Shown piece by piece: positions 26,318 to 35,617 of a stretch of DNA of 64,000 nucleotides. Below the pieces are notes generated by a model, which was not told the origin of the DNA, did not search any database, and saw nothing but the letters and a program-made list of their open reading frames with translations. The stretch is from Anaerolineae bacterium. GTDB taxonomy: Bacteria > Chloroflexota > Anaerolineae > Aggregatilineales > Phototrophicaceae. The first letter of the stretch is position 1, and each line of letters opens with the position of its first letter. The position numbers and the translations under genes are program-made. Location: positions 1-64,000 of the forward strand of contig JAJEBK010000009.1 in NCBI GenBank assembly GCA_022823945.1, written 5' to 3'.

Positions 26318-27655
26318 TTAGGGCGAGGTCCCCGGCACAACATAGGCGGTGCCATGTGTCTGGTATACCTCGGGATAAACGACCGCGGCTTCCAACGAGC
26401 TTTGACCCTGCTCGAAATATTGCATGACGGTCACGATGGGGTCTGGCCACTGATGCCACATGAAGGTGGGCGTGCCTTCTGGCAAGTCCGGGTTGTGGCT
26501 GCCATAGGTGAAGTAGTAACGACCCTGCGACAGCAAAATGTCAGAGGCTTCGATTGCATCGACGATGGCGGCGGCATCGGAATAGCTGCCTGCGCGCTCC
26601 ATCGCATCCACCATCATGAATACGGCATCGTAGGAAGCCATGCCGAAGCTGGGCACGATATCGCCGAATTCCGCCTCGTATGCCGCGTTGAGTTCAATGG
26701 CTGTGTCATTGAACAAGCTGGGGATGATGCCAACGCGGTTGAAAGCGCAGTAATTGCCATCGGGCACAGTCGCCCAATACTGCACATGCTGGAAGGCGAT
26801 CTGGTTGGTGACGCAGATCGTGTCTGGGGTCGGCGCGATGCCCAGCTCAGCCATCTGCTGCGTCAGATTGAAGGATGTCTCGCCGGTCACCACGATACGA
26901 ATGGCATCGGGCGGCTCTGCGCTTGCCTGGATGCGGCTCAAGATCGGCACGAAGTCTTCCGTGCCCAGTTCGACATCGATCTGCGAGACCGTGACGCCAG
27001 CTGCTTCGAGGCGCGCTTGCTCATCGGCTGCGGCCGGCTGGCCATAGTCGGTGTTTTCCACGATCAAGACGACATCTTCGACGCCCAGCGCAATGAGCCA
27101 GTCGGTCACCACACTGCCCACCATTGAGCTGGCGGGTGAAATGCGGAAGATATGGTCGATGCCATCGTCAAAACGAGGCGCTGCGCCGTCGAACTCAATG
27201 ATGCCGTTGGCGCTCACATTGTCGTTCCAAGGCTCGGAGAAGATAGTCGGAATGGCGTTCTCTTCCATGATGCCCATGGTCGCCAAGCCAACAGCGCTGT
27301 GATAGACGCCGACCATGCCGTCTACTTCGTCTTCCAGGATCAGCCGCTCGGCGACAGCCTGGCCGCGCTCGGGGCTGCCCTCGGAATCACCCGTGATGAC
27401 CTCAAGCATATAATTGACGCCATCAATCTGGACGCCGCAATCGGCATTGATATCGGCTGCGGCCTGTTTGAATGCCCAGTCCATTGCCACGCCGCCAGCC
27501 ACAGCGCCCGGCGCAGACATCGGCGCCAAGCCACCGAGCGTGATTGTGTAATCGGCGAATTCGCAATGTCCATCCGCGCTAACCATGCCCAGCGGCACGA
27601 GCGTCAGCATCGTGATCAGCGCGATTGTTACAATGAACGCACATCTATGTTTCAT
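26318..27655 (-). CDS. livK: Branched-chain amino acid-type ABC transporter substrate-binding protein LivK
   Basis: 445-residue binding protein of the type-I (Leu/Ile/Val, amide and urea) family, with a Sec signal ending near GMVSA (residue 27) and no lipobox. Family features: ITLGGLAPMSAPGAVAGG after the signal, FIxxGVYHSAVGLATMGIMEE near 125-150 (the ligand-adjacent loop), and DVVLIVENTDYGQPAAADEQARLEAAG near 195, the domain-2 start. AGAGGAG precedes the ATG. First gene of livKHMGF, transcribed from the promoter at 27731-27759, back to back with the Dpp-type operon. Confidence 0.92.
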   Translation of the reverse strand: MKHRCAFIVTIALITMLTLVPLGMVSADGHCEFADYTITLGGLAPMSAPGAVAGGVAMDWAFKQAAADINADCGVQIDGVNYMLEVITGDSEGSPERGQAVAERLILEDEVDGMVGVYHSAVGLATMGIMEENAIPTIFSEPWNDNVSANGIIEFDGAAPRFDDGIDHIFRISPASSMVGSVVTDWLIALGVEDVVLIVENTDYGQPAAADEQARLEAAGVTVSQIDVELGTEDFVPILSRIQASAEPPDAIRIVVTGETSFNLTQQMAELGIAPTPDTICVTNQIAFQHVQYWATVPDGNYCAFNRVGIIPSLFNDTAIELNAAYEAEFGDIVPSFGMASYDAVFMMVDAMERAGSYSDAAAIVDAIEASDILLSQGRYYFTYGSHNPDLPEGTPTFMWHQWPDPIVTVMQYFEQGQSSLEAAVVYPEVYQTHGTAYVVPGTSP

Positions 27656-27730
27656 TCTGCACTCCTCTCATAAAGTTGATTGATGCGCACATCCTCTGTG
27701 AGCGTGCGCCACAGACGAATAGCTGCTTGT

Positions 27731-27759
27731 AGAGTAACCCGTGCCTGCGCCTTTGTCAA
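27731..27759 (-). promoter_or_regulatory. livK promoter
   Basis: Minus strand: a consensus TTGACA (bases 27754-27759) and TACTCT (27731-27736) with a 17-bp spacer. Leader of about 70 nt to the livK ATG. Confidence 0.6.
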
Positions 27760-27785
27760 ATGCGCGCCGTTTGCCGCAATTTGAC
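27755..27785. promoter_or_regulatory. Symmetrical control region between the liv and dpp promoters
   Basis: GTCAAAT (27755-27761) and ATTTGAC (27779-27785) form a 7-bp inverted repeat that contains both -35 elements. GCGCGCC follows each arm as a direct repeat (27762-27768 and about 27786-27792). Confidence 0.45.
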
Positions 27786-27809
27786 GCGCGCCACACAATT
27801 GGATAAATT
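27781..27809 (+). promoter_or_regulatory. Promoter of the Dpp-type operon
   Basis: TTGACG at 27781-27786 and TAAATT at 27804-27809 with a 17-bp spacer. The leader to the ATG at 27954 would be about 138 nt. Confidence 0.55.
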
Positions 27810-27953
27810 CTCGCTGTAGGTAGGGAGCGTCACATGCGCCATGCCCTAACTGCTGCTGAACGATAGAAAGGAGCGTGCCGGTTTCGATCCATGTTTGTAC
27901 AGGAAGAGCACCAACTGCAAAGACAGTCAGATTGAAAGAAGGAAGGAACCAGA

Positions 27954-29477
27954 ATGATGAAGCATATTCGAACGCTCTTGCCTTTGCTGCTATTGGCCGC
28001 GCTGGTGGCTTCGCTGGGCGCGGGATCATTGGCGCAAATGTCAGAAAGTGTGCTGCGCTCGGCGCATGATGCCGAATGGACGGGCTTGGATCCTCATGTC
28101 GCCAGCACTGTCTCCAGCTTCCATGTCTTGGCGAATGTCGTCGAATCCTTGACGACGAACAACGACGACATGCAATTGACGCCGCTGTTGGCCACCGACT
28201 GGTCGCAATCCGAAGACGGGCTGACCTGGACATTTACCTTGCGCGAGGGCGTGAGTTTCTCAAACGGCGCTGCCATGACCAGCGCAGATGTGGTCTTCTC
28301 GATGAACCGCATCCTGGACCCGGCAACGGGCTCCGGGCGCGTGGCTTCGGTAGGTGGCCCTGGCACCGTTTGGACAGCGGTCGATGATCACACTGTCACG
28401 GCGACGACGCCGAACCCCAACGCCATCTTGCCGACTTTGCTGTCCGCTCGCTCGACAGCCATCGTGCATCCCGACAGCGTTGATGAGAATGGCGTGATTG
28501 TTGTGCCGATTGGCACCGGTCCCTTCACCATCGAGAACCTGGATGGCACGATCAGCATGTCGCTCGTCAAAAACGAGGATTACTGGCAAGAAGGGCTGCC
28601 CAAGCTGGATGCGGTTGAAATCACGGTCATCCAGGAAGATGCCGCGCGCGAAGCCGCATTGCTGGGCGGCGAGGTCGATTTCATCACCGCTGTGGCACCG
28701 CAAGCTGTGCAAGCGTTGCAGGACAACCCGGATATCAATGTGTTGGTATCGCCGGCGCTGGCTTACAAGTACATCGGCTTGAACCTGATGCGCGAGCCTT
28801 TGAACGATCACCGCATTCGTCAGGCAATCGCCTATGCCATCAACCGCGAAGATCTGTGCGCCGCCGGTGACTTTGGCTTGTGTACGCCGCTGTATGGCGG
28901 TCCCATCGACACCGCCAGCCCCTGGCACTTCGACTATGCGCCCTATTCGCAGGATATCGACAAAGCCAAAGCGCTGCTGGCAGAAGCCGGCTATCCCGAT
29001 GGTTTTGAGATGGAGCTGATGCCGACCTCGACATACCAGGACACGGTGCGGCAGGCGCAGGTATTGCAGGCGCAGCTGGCTGCCATCGGCATTCGCACCA
29101 CCATCAACGCGCCAGAATGGGCGGAATGGCTGGAGCTCGAGGGCAACTTCATGTACGACGGCTACATTTGCAGCTGGAATGGCTTGATCGATGTCGAGCA
29201 GTATTACTATCTGCAGCATCGCACCGACGAGGTTTTCAACTTCACCGGCTACAGCGACCCCGCTTTTGACGAGCTGGTCGATGCCGGGCGCCAGGTTGCC
29301 GACTTTGACGAGCGCTATGCGATCTATGAAGAGGCAAACCGCATCCTGGTGGATGCCGTTCCCTATGTCTACTTCTACAACCCGGCTTTCGTGCGCGCCA
29401 TGAGTCCAAGTGTTCATGGCTATGTGCTGCGCCCCGACAACAACAATCTCTACATGAACACCACCGTCGACGGGTAG
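27954..29477 (+). CDS. Peptide/oligosaccharide ABC transporter substrate-binding protein (family 5, DppA-like)
   Basis: 507-residue large binding protein of SBP family 5 (dipeptides, oligopeptides, nickel, some oligosaccharides). Sec signal of about 27 residues ending GSLAQ, without lipobox. Conserved blocks: TGLDPHVAST, LTTNNDDMQLTPLLATDWSQSEDGLTWTFTLREGVSFSNG (residues 62-102), and the domain-closing segment NDHRIRQAIAYAINRE near 285. AGGAAGGAACC precedes the ATG pair at 27954. Forms an operon with two permeases but no DppD/DppF ATPases. Confidence 0.9.
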   Translation: MMKHIRTLLPLLLLAALVASLGAGSLAQMSESVLRSAHDAEWTGLDPHVASTVSSFHVLANVVESLTTNNDDMQLTPLLATDWSQSEDGLTWTFTLREGVSFSNGAAMTSADVVFSMNRILDPATGSGRVASVGGPGTVWTAVDDHTVTATTPNPNAILPTLLSARSTAIVHPDSVDENGVIVVPIGTGPFTIENLDGTISMSLVKNEDYWQEGLPKLDAVEITVIQEDAAREAALLGGEVDFITAVAPQAVQALQDNPDINVLVSPALAYKYIGLNLMREPLNDHRIRQAIAYAINREDLCAAGDFGLCTPLYGGPIDTASPWHFDYAPYSQDIDKAKALLAEAGYPDGFEMELMPTSTYQDTVRQAQVLQAQLAAIGIRTTINAPEWAEWLELEGNFMYDGYICSWNGLIDVEQYYYLQHRTDEVFNFTGYSDPAFDELVDAGRQVADFDERYAIYEEANRILVDAVPYVYFYNPAFVRAMSPSVHGYVLRPDNNNLYMNTTVDG

Positions 29478-29483
29478 GCAAGC

Positions 29484-29512
29484 AGCGGGCGCGGGTTGGC
29501 TTTCTGCCCGCT
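29484..29512 (+). promoter_or_regulatory. Intercistronic hairpin, Dpp-type operon
   Basis: AGCGGGC (29484-29490) and GCCCGCT (29506-29512) form a perfect 7-bp stem with a 15-nt loop, 7 bp after the binding-protein stop and about 57 bp before the first permease start. Confidence 0.5.
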
Positions 29513-29568
29513 CGCGCCTCTTTGCCCTGCTGCGCTAGCCGCTCGGCGCAGGCCAAGGTGGCTGCCGC

Positions 29569-30516
29569 GTGAATTATCAGTACATCGTCCAACGTCTACT
29601 TTCAGCGCTTGTTGTCGTGCTGGGAGTCACGGTGGTCGTTTTCATGATCGTGCAGATCGTGCCGGGCGATCCAGCTCGCGTTATGCTGGGTCCTTATGCC
29701 AACGATGAGGCGGTGCAGGGACTGCGCGATCGACTGGGCTTGAACCGGCCGGTCATCGAACAATACTTGTCATGGCTGGGCGCGTTGGCACAGGGCGACT
29801 TTGGGCAGAGCTTGCTGAATGGCCAAGCAGTCGCGCCGCAGCTTTGGGGGCGCATCGGTCCGTCCTTCGAGCTGGCGCTGGTATCGCTGCTGGTGGGTTT
29901 GGCGATCGCTTTTCCGGTCGGCATCATATCGGCATTGAAGCCAGGCAGCGGCATAGATATCGCTGCCACCATCTTCAGCCAGATTGGCGTATCCATCCCG
30001 TCTTTTTGGATGGGCATCATGCTAGTCATCATCTTTTCGCTGAACTTGTCGCTGCTGCCGCCCAGTGGCTATACGCCCATCACCGAAGACCCTGGCGACT
30101 GGTTTGCGCATATTGCGCTGCCGGCCTTCACCGCGGGCTTCGTGAGCGCCTCGATCATGACCCGGTTCATCCGCAGCGCCATGCTGGATGTGCTCAGCGC
30201 CAATTATGTGCAGACAGCGCGCGCCAAAGGCTTGGGCGAACGTTCTGTTGTTCTGCGCCACGCCCTGCGCAATGCCATGATCAACATCGTCACCATCATC
30301 GGCTTGCAGATAAACGCCCTTTTCAGCGGCGTCGTGATTGTCGAGGTGGTTTTTTCCTGGCCAGGGCTGGGACGGCTGGCGCTGAATGCCGTGCTCGAGC
30401 GCGACTATCCCTTGCTGCAAGGCACTGTGCTCATCGTGGCAGTGATGTTTACCATGGTCAATTTGCTGGTCGACCTGCTCTACTTCGTCCTCGATCCGCG
30501 TATTGAATATGCCTAG
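29569..30516 (+). CDS. dppB: Dipeptide-type ABC transporter permease DppB
   Basis: 315 residues, six membrane segments. DppB/OppB landmarks: an N-terminal FMIVQIVPGDPARVMLG segment near residue 25, LGLNRPVIEQYLSWL near 55, and the EAA-like loop YVQTARAKGLGERSVVLRHALRNAM near 210-234. GTG start at 29569 gives the family's usual NYQYIVQRLL beginning. Twelve bp before the next permease. Confidence 0.93.
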   Translation: MNYQYIVQRLLSALVVVLGVTVVVFMIVQIVPGDPARVMLGPYANDEAVQGLRDRLGLNRPVIEQYLSWLGALAQGDFGQSLLNGQAVAPQLWGRIGPSFELALVSLLVGLAIAFPVGIISALKPGSGIDIAATIFSQIGVSIPSFWMGIMLVIIFSLNLSLLPPSGYTPITEDPGDWFAHIALPAFTAGFVSASIMTRFIRSAMLDVLSANYVQTARAKGLGERSVVLRHALRNAMINIVTIIGLQINALFSGVVIVEVVFSWPGLGRLALNAVLERDYPLLQGTVLIVAVMFTMVNLLVDLLYFVLDPRIEYA

Positions 30517-30528
30517 GCGGGGCGAGCC

Positions 30529-31422
30529 ATGACAGCTTCGCAAGTTCGCACGAGCCGCGTTGCCGATGAGGTAGGCGCTTCCAACACCCTGTGGCGAGAC
30601 GCGGGCCGGCGGCTGCTGCGACACCGATTGGCGATGTTTGGCATTGGTGTGCTCACAATCGTCTGCGCGATGGCCGCATTCGGTCCCGCCATCACCCCCT
30701 ACGACCCCAACGGCATGGACTTCGCCAATCGTTTTGCTGGTCCGTCGCTTTCGCACTGGATGGGCACCGACGACTTTGGACGCGATACCTTTTCACGAAT
30801 CATCCTGGGCGCGCGCGTATCGCTGCAAGTGGGGCTGGTTGCCGTCAGCGTGGCGACCATCCTGGGCACCGGCCTGGGGTTGCTGGCGGGTTATGGACGG
30901 CGCTTCACAGACGAAGTCATCATGCGCGGCATGGATGTGCTCTATTCGATTCCAGCGCTGCTGCTGGCGATCGCGATTGTGGCAGCGCTGGGCAAAGGCA
31001 TCAACAATGCCATGATCGCCATCGGTCTGGCGTACATTCCTATCTTTGCCCGCATCGCTCGGGCGGCTGTGCTGGGCATCCGCAACGAAGAATTCATTAT
31101 CGCGGCGCGGGCGCTGGGCGCGGGCGACATGCGCATCCTGCTTTGGCATGTGCTGCCCAATGTGCTTTCGCCCATCATCGTGGAAATCACATTGAGTTTG
31201 GCATTTGCCATACTGGCGGAAGCCGCGCTGAGCTTCTTTGGCTTGGGCACCCAGCCGCCCGACCCCAGCTGGGGGCGCATGCTGGCTGAAGGGCGCGATT
31301 TCTTTCGACAGTCGGGCTGGATGGGCTTCTTCCCGGGTTTGGCGATTCTGTTCACGGTCATGGGCTTCAACTTTCTCGGCGATGGCCTGCGGGACGCGCT
31401 CGACCCCAAACTGCGACGCTAG
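30529..31422 (+). CDS. dppC: Dipeptide-type ABC transporter permease DppC
   Basis: 297 residues, six membrane segments. Family features: GTDDFGRDTFSRIILGARVSLQVG near residue 82, EEFIIAARALGAGDMRILLWHVLPN near 185-210 (ATPase-docking loop), and LSFFGLGTQPPDPSWGRML near 235. The N-terminal 30 residues are hydrophilic, as in DppC. The next gene starts within about 10 bp; no ATPase genes follow, so the transporter must borrow ATPases from another locus. Confidence 0.93.
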   Translation: MTASQVRTSRVADEVGASNTLWRDAGRRLLRHRLAMFGIGVLTIVCAMAAFGPAITPYDPNGMDFANRFAGPSLSHWMGTDDFGRDTFSRIILGARVSLQVGLVAVSVATILGTGLGLLAGYGRRFTDEVIMRGMDVLYSIPALLLAIAIVAALGKGINNAMIAIGLAYIPIFARIARAAVLGIRNEEFIIAARALGAGDMRILLWHVLPNVLSPIIVEITLSLAFAILAEAALSFFGLGTQPPDPSWGRMLAEGRDFFRQSGWMGFFPGLAILFTVMGFNFLGDGLRDALDPKLRR

Positions 31423-31431
31423 GTGGCACTT

Positions 31432-33666
31432 GTGAACATGCCCCTCTCTCCCCGGCGCCTGCTGGCTGCTGCGGTGTTGTCTGCCAGCGCTATGTGCCTG
31501 GAGATCGCGCTGACGCGGCTGCTGTCGGTGCTTTTTTTCCCGCCCTATGTATTCCTGGTCATCTCGATGGCGATATTGGGCATAGGCATTGGCGCTGCTT
31601 TGCCCGCCTTGCGACTGTCGCGGATCCGCGCAGACCGCCTTGCCCACTATTGTCTGGCCGCCGCCGCCAGCAGCTTGTTGTTGGCGGTCCTGTGCTGCAC
31701 TGCGCTGCCGCTGCACAGGCCGGCGCTGTTATTTGCCGCGCTGACCGTGCCCTTCGCTTGCGTTGGCTTGGGGCTGTCGGTTTTGTTCAGCTTGCATGCT
31801 GACCACAGTCGCTTGCTGTATATGGGCGATCTGGTTGGGGCCGGGCTGGGCGCTGTCTTGGCAATCCCGCTGTTGAACCGCTTTGGCGCGCTGAATGTCG
31901 TGCTGGTCGCGGCGCTGGGATTTGCGCTGGCTGCCTATTATCTGTCGGCGGGGCGCGGGCGCATTGTCACGCTGCTCGGCATGGCAGTCTGCGCTTCTGT
32001 ATTCGGCGCGAATGTCAACGCTCGCCTGCTGGATATTGATATGTCGGCGCTGGCGGCCGAGAAGCCTATCGTGTCGGCGCTGTCTGCGGGCGGAGAGATC
32101 TTGGACACTCGCTGGGATGCCTTCGCGCGCACCGACCTGGTTGACCCCGGCGCTGGGCAGCCACTGCGCATCTATGTGGATGGCGGCGCGGCATCAGTCA
32201 TGCCACAGCCGGCTTCTTCGGCACAACATCTGCGCGATATCGGCTTTTTCCCTTTCGCAACCGAGCAGCCAGCGCGCATTTTCATCGTGGGTCCCGGCGC
32301 TGGGCTGGATGTTTATTTTGCGTTGCAGAGCCAGGCAGAGTCCATTACGGCGGTCGAGGTCAACGGCGCGAGTGTGGATATGACGCGAGCCATGAGCAGC
32401 CGCAACGGCGCGGTTTATGACCAGCCCAATGTCACTGTGTTTGTGGACGATGGTCGCGGGGCGCTGCGACGCTCAAACGACAAATACGATTTGATATTTC
32501 TTTCGCAAGTCGTGTCGCTGGCGGCTGAACGCGGCGGCTATGCGTTGTCGGAGAATACAGTGTATACAACCGATGCATTCTCTGAATATCTGGCGCATTT
32601 GACCGATGGCGGGCAACTGGCGCTGAAGCTATATGACGAAGCAACCCTGACGCGCGGTCTGTCCACGGCGCTGGCGGCATTGCGCCGGCAGGGCAAGAGC
32701 GATTCGCAGGCGCTGGAACACCTGATGGTCTTTCTGGACGAGCAAGCAGGCAGCCCGGTGCCGCTGCTCTTGGTCGGCGCGCAGCCTTATACAGAGGACG
32801 ATTCGCTGGCGCTGGGGGCGGTCGCCCGCAGTGTGGGTTTCACTCCTCTGTTGCTGCCACATGTGCTCGTCCAGCCACCTTTCGACGAAGTCGCCGCTGG
32901 CGCAATGACATTCTCTGAAACGATCGCCAATGCCGCGGCTGATTATACGCCACCTACGGATGACCGCCCCTATTTTTTCCAGTTTGAGCGAGGCATCCCG
33001 ACCAGTTTGCAGCCCTTGGCGCTGATGATTCTGCTGGGCGGTTTGGGGCTGATGCTGCTGTGCCTGAGGCTGTGGCGGGGCAGCAGATCGGTGGCGCGCA
33101 GCCTCTCGCCCGTTTATGTGGCGCTGCTGGGCATGGGCTTCATCGCGCTGGAAATCTATGCAATCCAGCAGACGCGACTCTTCCTCGGGCATCCGACCTG
33201 GGCGGTAGCGCTGGCGCTCTTCACATTTTTGGTTGGCGGCGGCATCGGCAGTGGCTTGAGCCAGGTTCGCTTGCGTGGGCTGTTGTCACGCGTGCCATCG
33301 TTGTCGCCGCTGCTGGTGGTGATCCTGGCGTTGGCGTGGCATGGGCTGTGGTCGATGTTGAGCCGCGAGCTGATAACAGCCACTTTGCCCACCCGTCTTT
33401 TGGCGGCGCTTGTTTCGCTGCTGCCACTGGCGCTGTGCATGGGCGTGCCATTCCCGCAGGCGCTGGCGGAGATCGCAAAACTCGACCGGCGCGGAGTCGC
33501 TATCGCCTGGTCGGTGAATGGACTGGCCACAGTCGCTGGGTCCATCGCAGCAGTCATTTTGTCTATAACCGTGGGCTTCGGCGCGGCGCTGTGGCTGGGC
33601 GTGGCTGCGTATGCGCTGGCGGCGCTGAACCGTCTGCTGATGAGTCGTGCAGAGTCTGGTATTTAG
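31432..33666 (+). CDS. Polytopic membrane protein with spermidine-synthase-like domain
   Basis: 744 residues. Six membrane helices at the N-terminus (to about residue 190), a soluble Rossmann domain of the SpeE/methyltransferase fold (about 215-480), and several helices to the C-terminus. The nucleotide loop is IFIVGPGAGLDVYFA (about 284-298), followed by the acidic EVN strand end and a DDGR segment. The aminopropyltransferase Asp-containing motif (YDxIxxDxxDP) is replaced by YDLIFLSQVVSL, so spermidine synthesis is unlikely; what the domain binds is unknown. Start uncertain among GTG 31423, GTG 31432 and ATG 31438; AGG lies 8 bp before 31432. It follows dppC almost directly. Confidence 0.82.
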   Translation: MNMPLSPRRLLAAAVLSASAMCLEIALTRLLSVLFFPPYVFLVISMAILGIGIGAALPALRLSRIRADRLAHYCLAAAASSLLLAVLCCTALPLHRPALLFAALTVPFACVGLGLSVLFSLHADHSRLLYMGDLVGAGLGAVLAIPLLNRFGALNVVLVAALGFALAAYYLSAGRGRIVTLLGMAVCASVFGANVNARLLDIDMSALAAEKPIVSALSAGGEILDTRWDAFARTDLVDPGAGQPLRIYVDGGAASVMPQPASSAQHLRDIGFFPFATEQPARIFIVGPGAGLDVYFALQSQAESITAVEVNGASVDMTRAMSSRNGAVYDQPNVTVFVDDGRGALRRSNDKYDLIFLSQVVSLAAERGGYALSENTVYTTDAFSEYLAHLTDGGQLALKLYDEATLTRGLSTALAALRRQGKSDSQALEHLMVFLDEQAGSPVPLLLVGAQPYTEDDSLALGAVARSVGFTPLLLPHVLVQPPFDEVAAGAMTFSETIANAAADYTPPTDDRPYFFQFERGIPTSLQPLALMILLGGLGLMLLCLRLWRGSRSVARSLSPVYVALLGMGFIALEIYAIQQTRLFLGHPTWAVALALFTFLVGGGIGSGLSQVRLRGLLSRVPSLSPLLVVILALAWHGLWSMLSRELITATLPTRLLAALVSLLPLALCMGVPFPQALAEIAKLDRRGVAIAWSVNGLATVAGSIAAVILSITVGFGAALWLGVAAYALAALNRLLMSRAESGI

Positions 33667-33685
33667 TGCGCTGCTGTCCAATCTG

Positions 33686-33692
33686 TTACACT
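33686..33692 (+). promoter_or_regulatory. Possible extended -10 upstream of the 33730 gene
   Basis: TGTTACACT (33684-33692) matches an extended -10 (TGn plus TACACT), 38 bp before the start codon. No clear -35. The same TTACACT string forms the -10 of stronger promoters at 11077 and 57383. Confidence 0.3.
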
Positions 33693-33729
33693 AACGACAT
33701 CAAACCATGTCAATCGGCAAGGATAGCTC

Positions 33730-34563
33730 ATGAATGCAATGACAATCGGCTGCGCGCTTTGGACGCTGGGACCGACGCCCGATGTCGGCGCCCTGGCGCG
33801 TCAGATGGAAATCGCCGCAGAAATCGGTTGCCAGTCGGTGCAGCCATGGATCGTGCATAGCGATGACTGGCCCTGTATCCTCGACCCCGAGTTTGGCAGC
33901 CCGTCCGACCGACGCGAGGCACGCCAAATCGCCGAGTCGTTGGGCCTCACTTTCAGCGGCTTTTGCGCTCAACTGCAAGGCGCGAGCACATTCGGGGGCT
34001 TGGAAGAGCGGGAAGGTCTGCGCTGGCGCATCGACAAGACCAAGCAGGCGCTCGCCACAACTGCTGAAATGGGCGGGAATGTCATCACCACGCATCCCGG
34101 CCTCTTGCCCGAAGACCCAAGCGACGAAGCCTACCAGATCATGCTCGGCTCGGTGGCGGAGATCGCAGAATATGGCGCGAGCGTCGGCGTAACCTTCGCG
34201 CTGGAAACCGGACAAGAGCCACCCGCCGCTCTGGGCGCATTCATTGATGAAATCGGCAATCCCTGGCTTAAAGTCAACTACGATCCCTGCAACCTGCTGC
34301 GCTTCGGCTCGGAAGCCGGGACGATCCAGGGCGTGCATCTGCTCGGCGACAAGATCATCCACACCCACGCCAAAGACTGGAATCCCCAAACTCGCGAAGC
34401 CACCTGCGGCGAAGGTCTCGTGCCCTGGGCTGGCTATCTGGGCGCGCTGCGGGATATCGGCTACAGCGGCGTGCTGGCTATTGAAGACGAGACCGGCAAT
34501 GAAGATATGGTCGGCTCGATTCGCCGCAGCCACGCCTTTCTGAAGGGCTGGCTCCATGCGTAA
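33730..34563 (+). CDS. Sugar phosphate isomerase/epimerase (xylose-isomerase-like TIM barrel)
   Basis: 277-residue member of the AP-endonuclease-2/IolE-like TIM-barrel family. Metal-ligand carboxylates are visible at strand ends: FALETGQE (Glu near residue 158), the LKVNYDPCNLL segment (Asp near 188), HTHAKDW (His-x-His near 213) and AIEDETG (Glu near 256). Such enzymes isomerise or epimerise ketoses or inosose derivatives. AAGGA lies 8 bp before the ATG. Its last 8 bp overlap the Gfo/Idh/MocA gene, so the pair acts in one pathway, the usual isomerase plus dehydrogenase combination of sugar or inositol catabolism. Confidence 0.85.
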   Translation: MNAMTIGCALWTLGPTPDVGALARQMEIAAEIGCQSVQPWIVHSDDWPCILDPEFGSPSDRREARQIAESLGLTFSGFCAQLQGASTFGGLEEREGLRWRIDKTKQALATTAEMGGNVITTHPGLLPEDPSDEAYQIMLGSVAEIAEYGASVGVTFALETGQEPPAALGAFIDEIGNPWLKVNYDPCNLLRFGSEAGTIQGVHLLGDKIIHTHAKDWNPQTREATCGEGLVPWAGYLGALRDIGYSGVLAIEDETGNEDMVGSIRRSHAFLKGWLHA

Positions 34564-35617
34564 TATCGGCATCCTGGGCGCAGGCGGGATTGCCGCGCTC
34601 AGCCACTTGCCAGAAATCGCCGAGGTCGCGGACCTGCGCGTTACGCACATCTGTGGGCGCACCGAAAGCCGCTTGCGTCTGCTCTGCGAGCGTTTTTGTG
34701 TGCCGCGCTATTCCACCAGCTGGAGCGACTTGCTTGACGACCCGGCGCTGGATGGTGTGATTGTCGCGCTGCCGCATCCGCTGCATGCCGAAGCCGGCCT
34801 GGCTGTGCTGGAACGTGGACTGCACCTGTTTCTGCAAAAGCCGCTGTGCACGACGCTCGAAGAAGCCGACCGGCTCGTGGCCGCCAGTGACATGCGCCCG
34901 GGCCAGGCCGTCTATTGTCGCCCCTCCTTCAGCGCGGTCGTTTATGAAATGCGCCGACAGCTGGCAGCGGGGGCGATCGGCACAGTCTCCGGCGCGCTGG
35001 CCCGTCACAGCCACGGCGGTCCTGAAGTCTATTATGCCGAAGTTAGCGACAGCTTCAACGAGCCGCGCGTCGAAGGCGACTTTTGGTTTTACGATGCGGA
35101 AAAGGCTGGCGGCGGCGCTTTGATTGATATGGGCGTCTATGCCATCGCCAACATCGTCGCGCTGCTGGGCAAGGTCGAAGCGGTCACCGCCCACATGAGC
35201 ACAGTCGCCAAGCCGACCAAGCTGGAAGATACCGCAACGGTCATCCTGGAAATGGCGAATGGCGCGCTGGCCACTGCCGAGACAGGCTGGTGCGATCCCG
35301 CGCGATCATCATACTTGCGCGTTCATGGCACAGCCGGCAAGCTGCATCAATCCGGAGACGAAATCGCCTACATCCGCCCTGGCTCTTACGAACGCGAGTG
35401 GGCAGCCCCGCTCATTGAACAGTTCACCCCGCCACCTGTGGTCAACCAGCATGCCGAGTGGCTGCGCTGCATGGAGCAGGGGGAACAACCGGCGCTATCC
35501 AACCTGTGGACAGCCCGACATATCACGGAAGTTATGCTGGCGGCTGTGGCATCCAACCAACAGGGCAGGCGCGTACCTGTGCAGTCGCGGCCTAGAGCGT
35601 TGCTTCCAGCGCCGTAA
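34556..35617 (+). CDS. Gfo/Idh/MocA family oxidoreductase
   Basis: NAD(P)-dependent sugar or cyclitol dehydrogenase, 353 residues. Rossmann start [15 protein letters not shown] (residues 8-22). The conserved Lys-Pro of the EKPL motif is present in [13 protein letters not shown] near 98. The C-terminal beta-sheet domain has [13 protein letters not shown] near 185, the family's GG-D-G-H-like segment, with Tyr in place of the common His. Start ATG at 34556 overlaps the isomerase stop by 8 bp. Its 3' end overlaps the convergent GH51 gene by 26 bp. Substrate not identifiable. Confidence 0.88.
   Translation: MRNIGILGAGGIAALSHLPEIAEVADLRVTHICGRTESRLRLLCERFCVPRYSTSWSDLLDDPALDGVIVALPHPLHAEAGLAVLERGLHLFLQKPLCTTLEEADRLVAASDMRPGQAVYCRPSFSAVVYEMRRQLAAGAIGTVSGALARHSHGGPEVYYAEVSDSFNEPRVEGDFWFYDAEKAGGGALIDMGVYAIANIVALLGKVEAVTAHMSTVAKPTKLEDTATVILEMANGALATAETGWCDPARSSYLRVHGTAGKLHQSGDEIAYIRPGSYEREWAAPLIEQFTPPPVVNQHAEWLRCMEQGEQPALSNLWTARHITEVMLAAVASNQQGRRVPVQSRPRALLPAP

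Noticed and set aside
31423-33666. Calling the 31432 gene spermidine synthase
   Set aside because: Catalytic Asp motif missing and the protein is mainly membrane-embedded.
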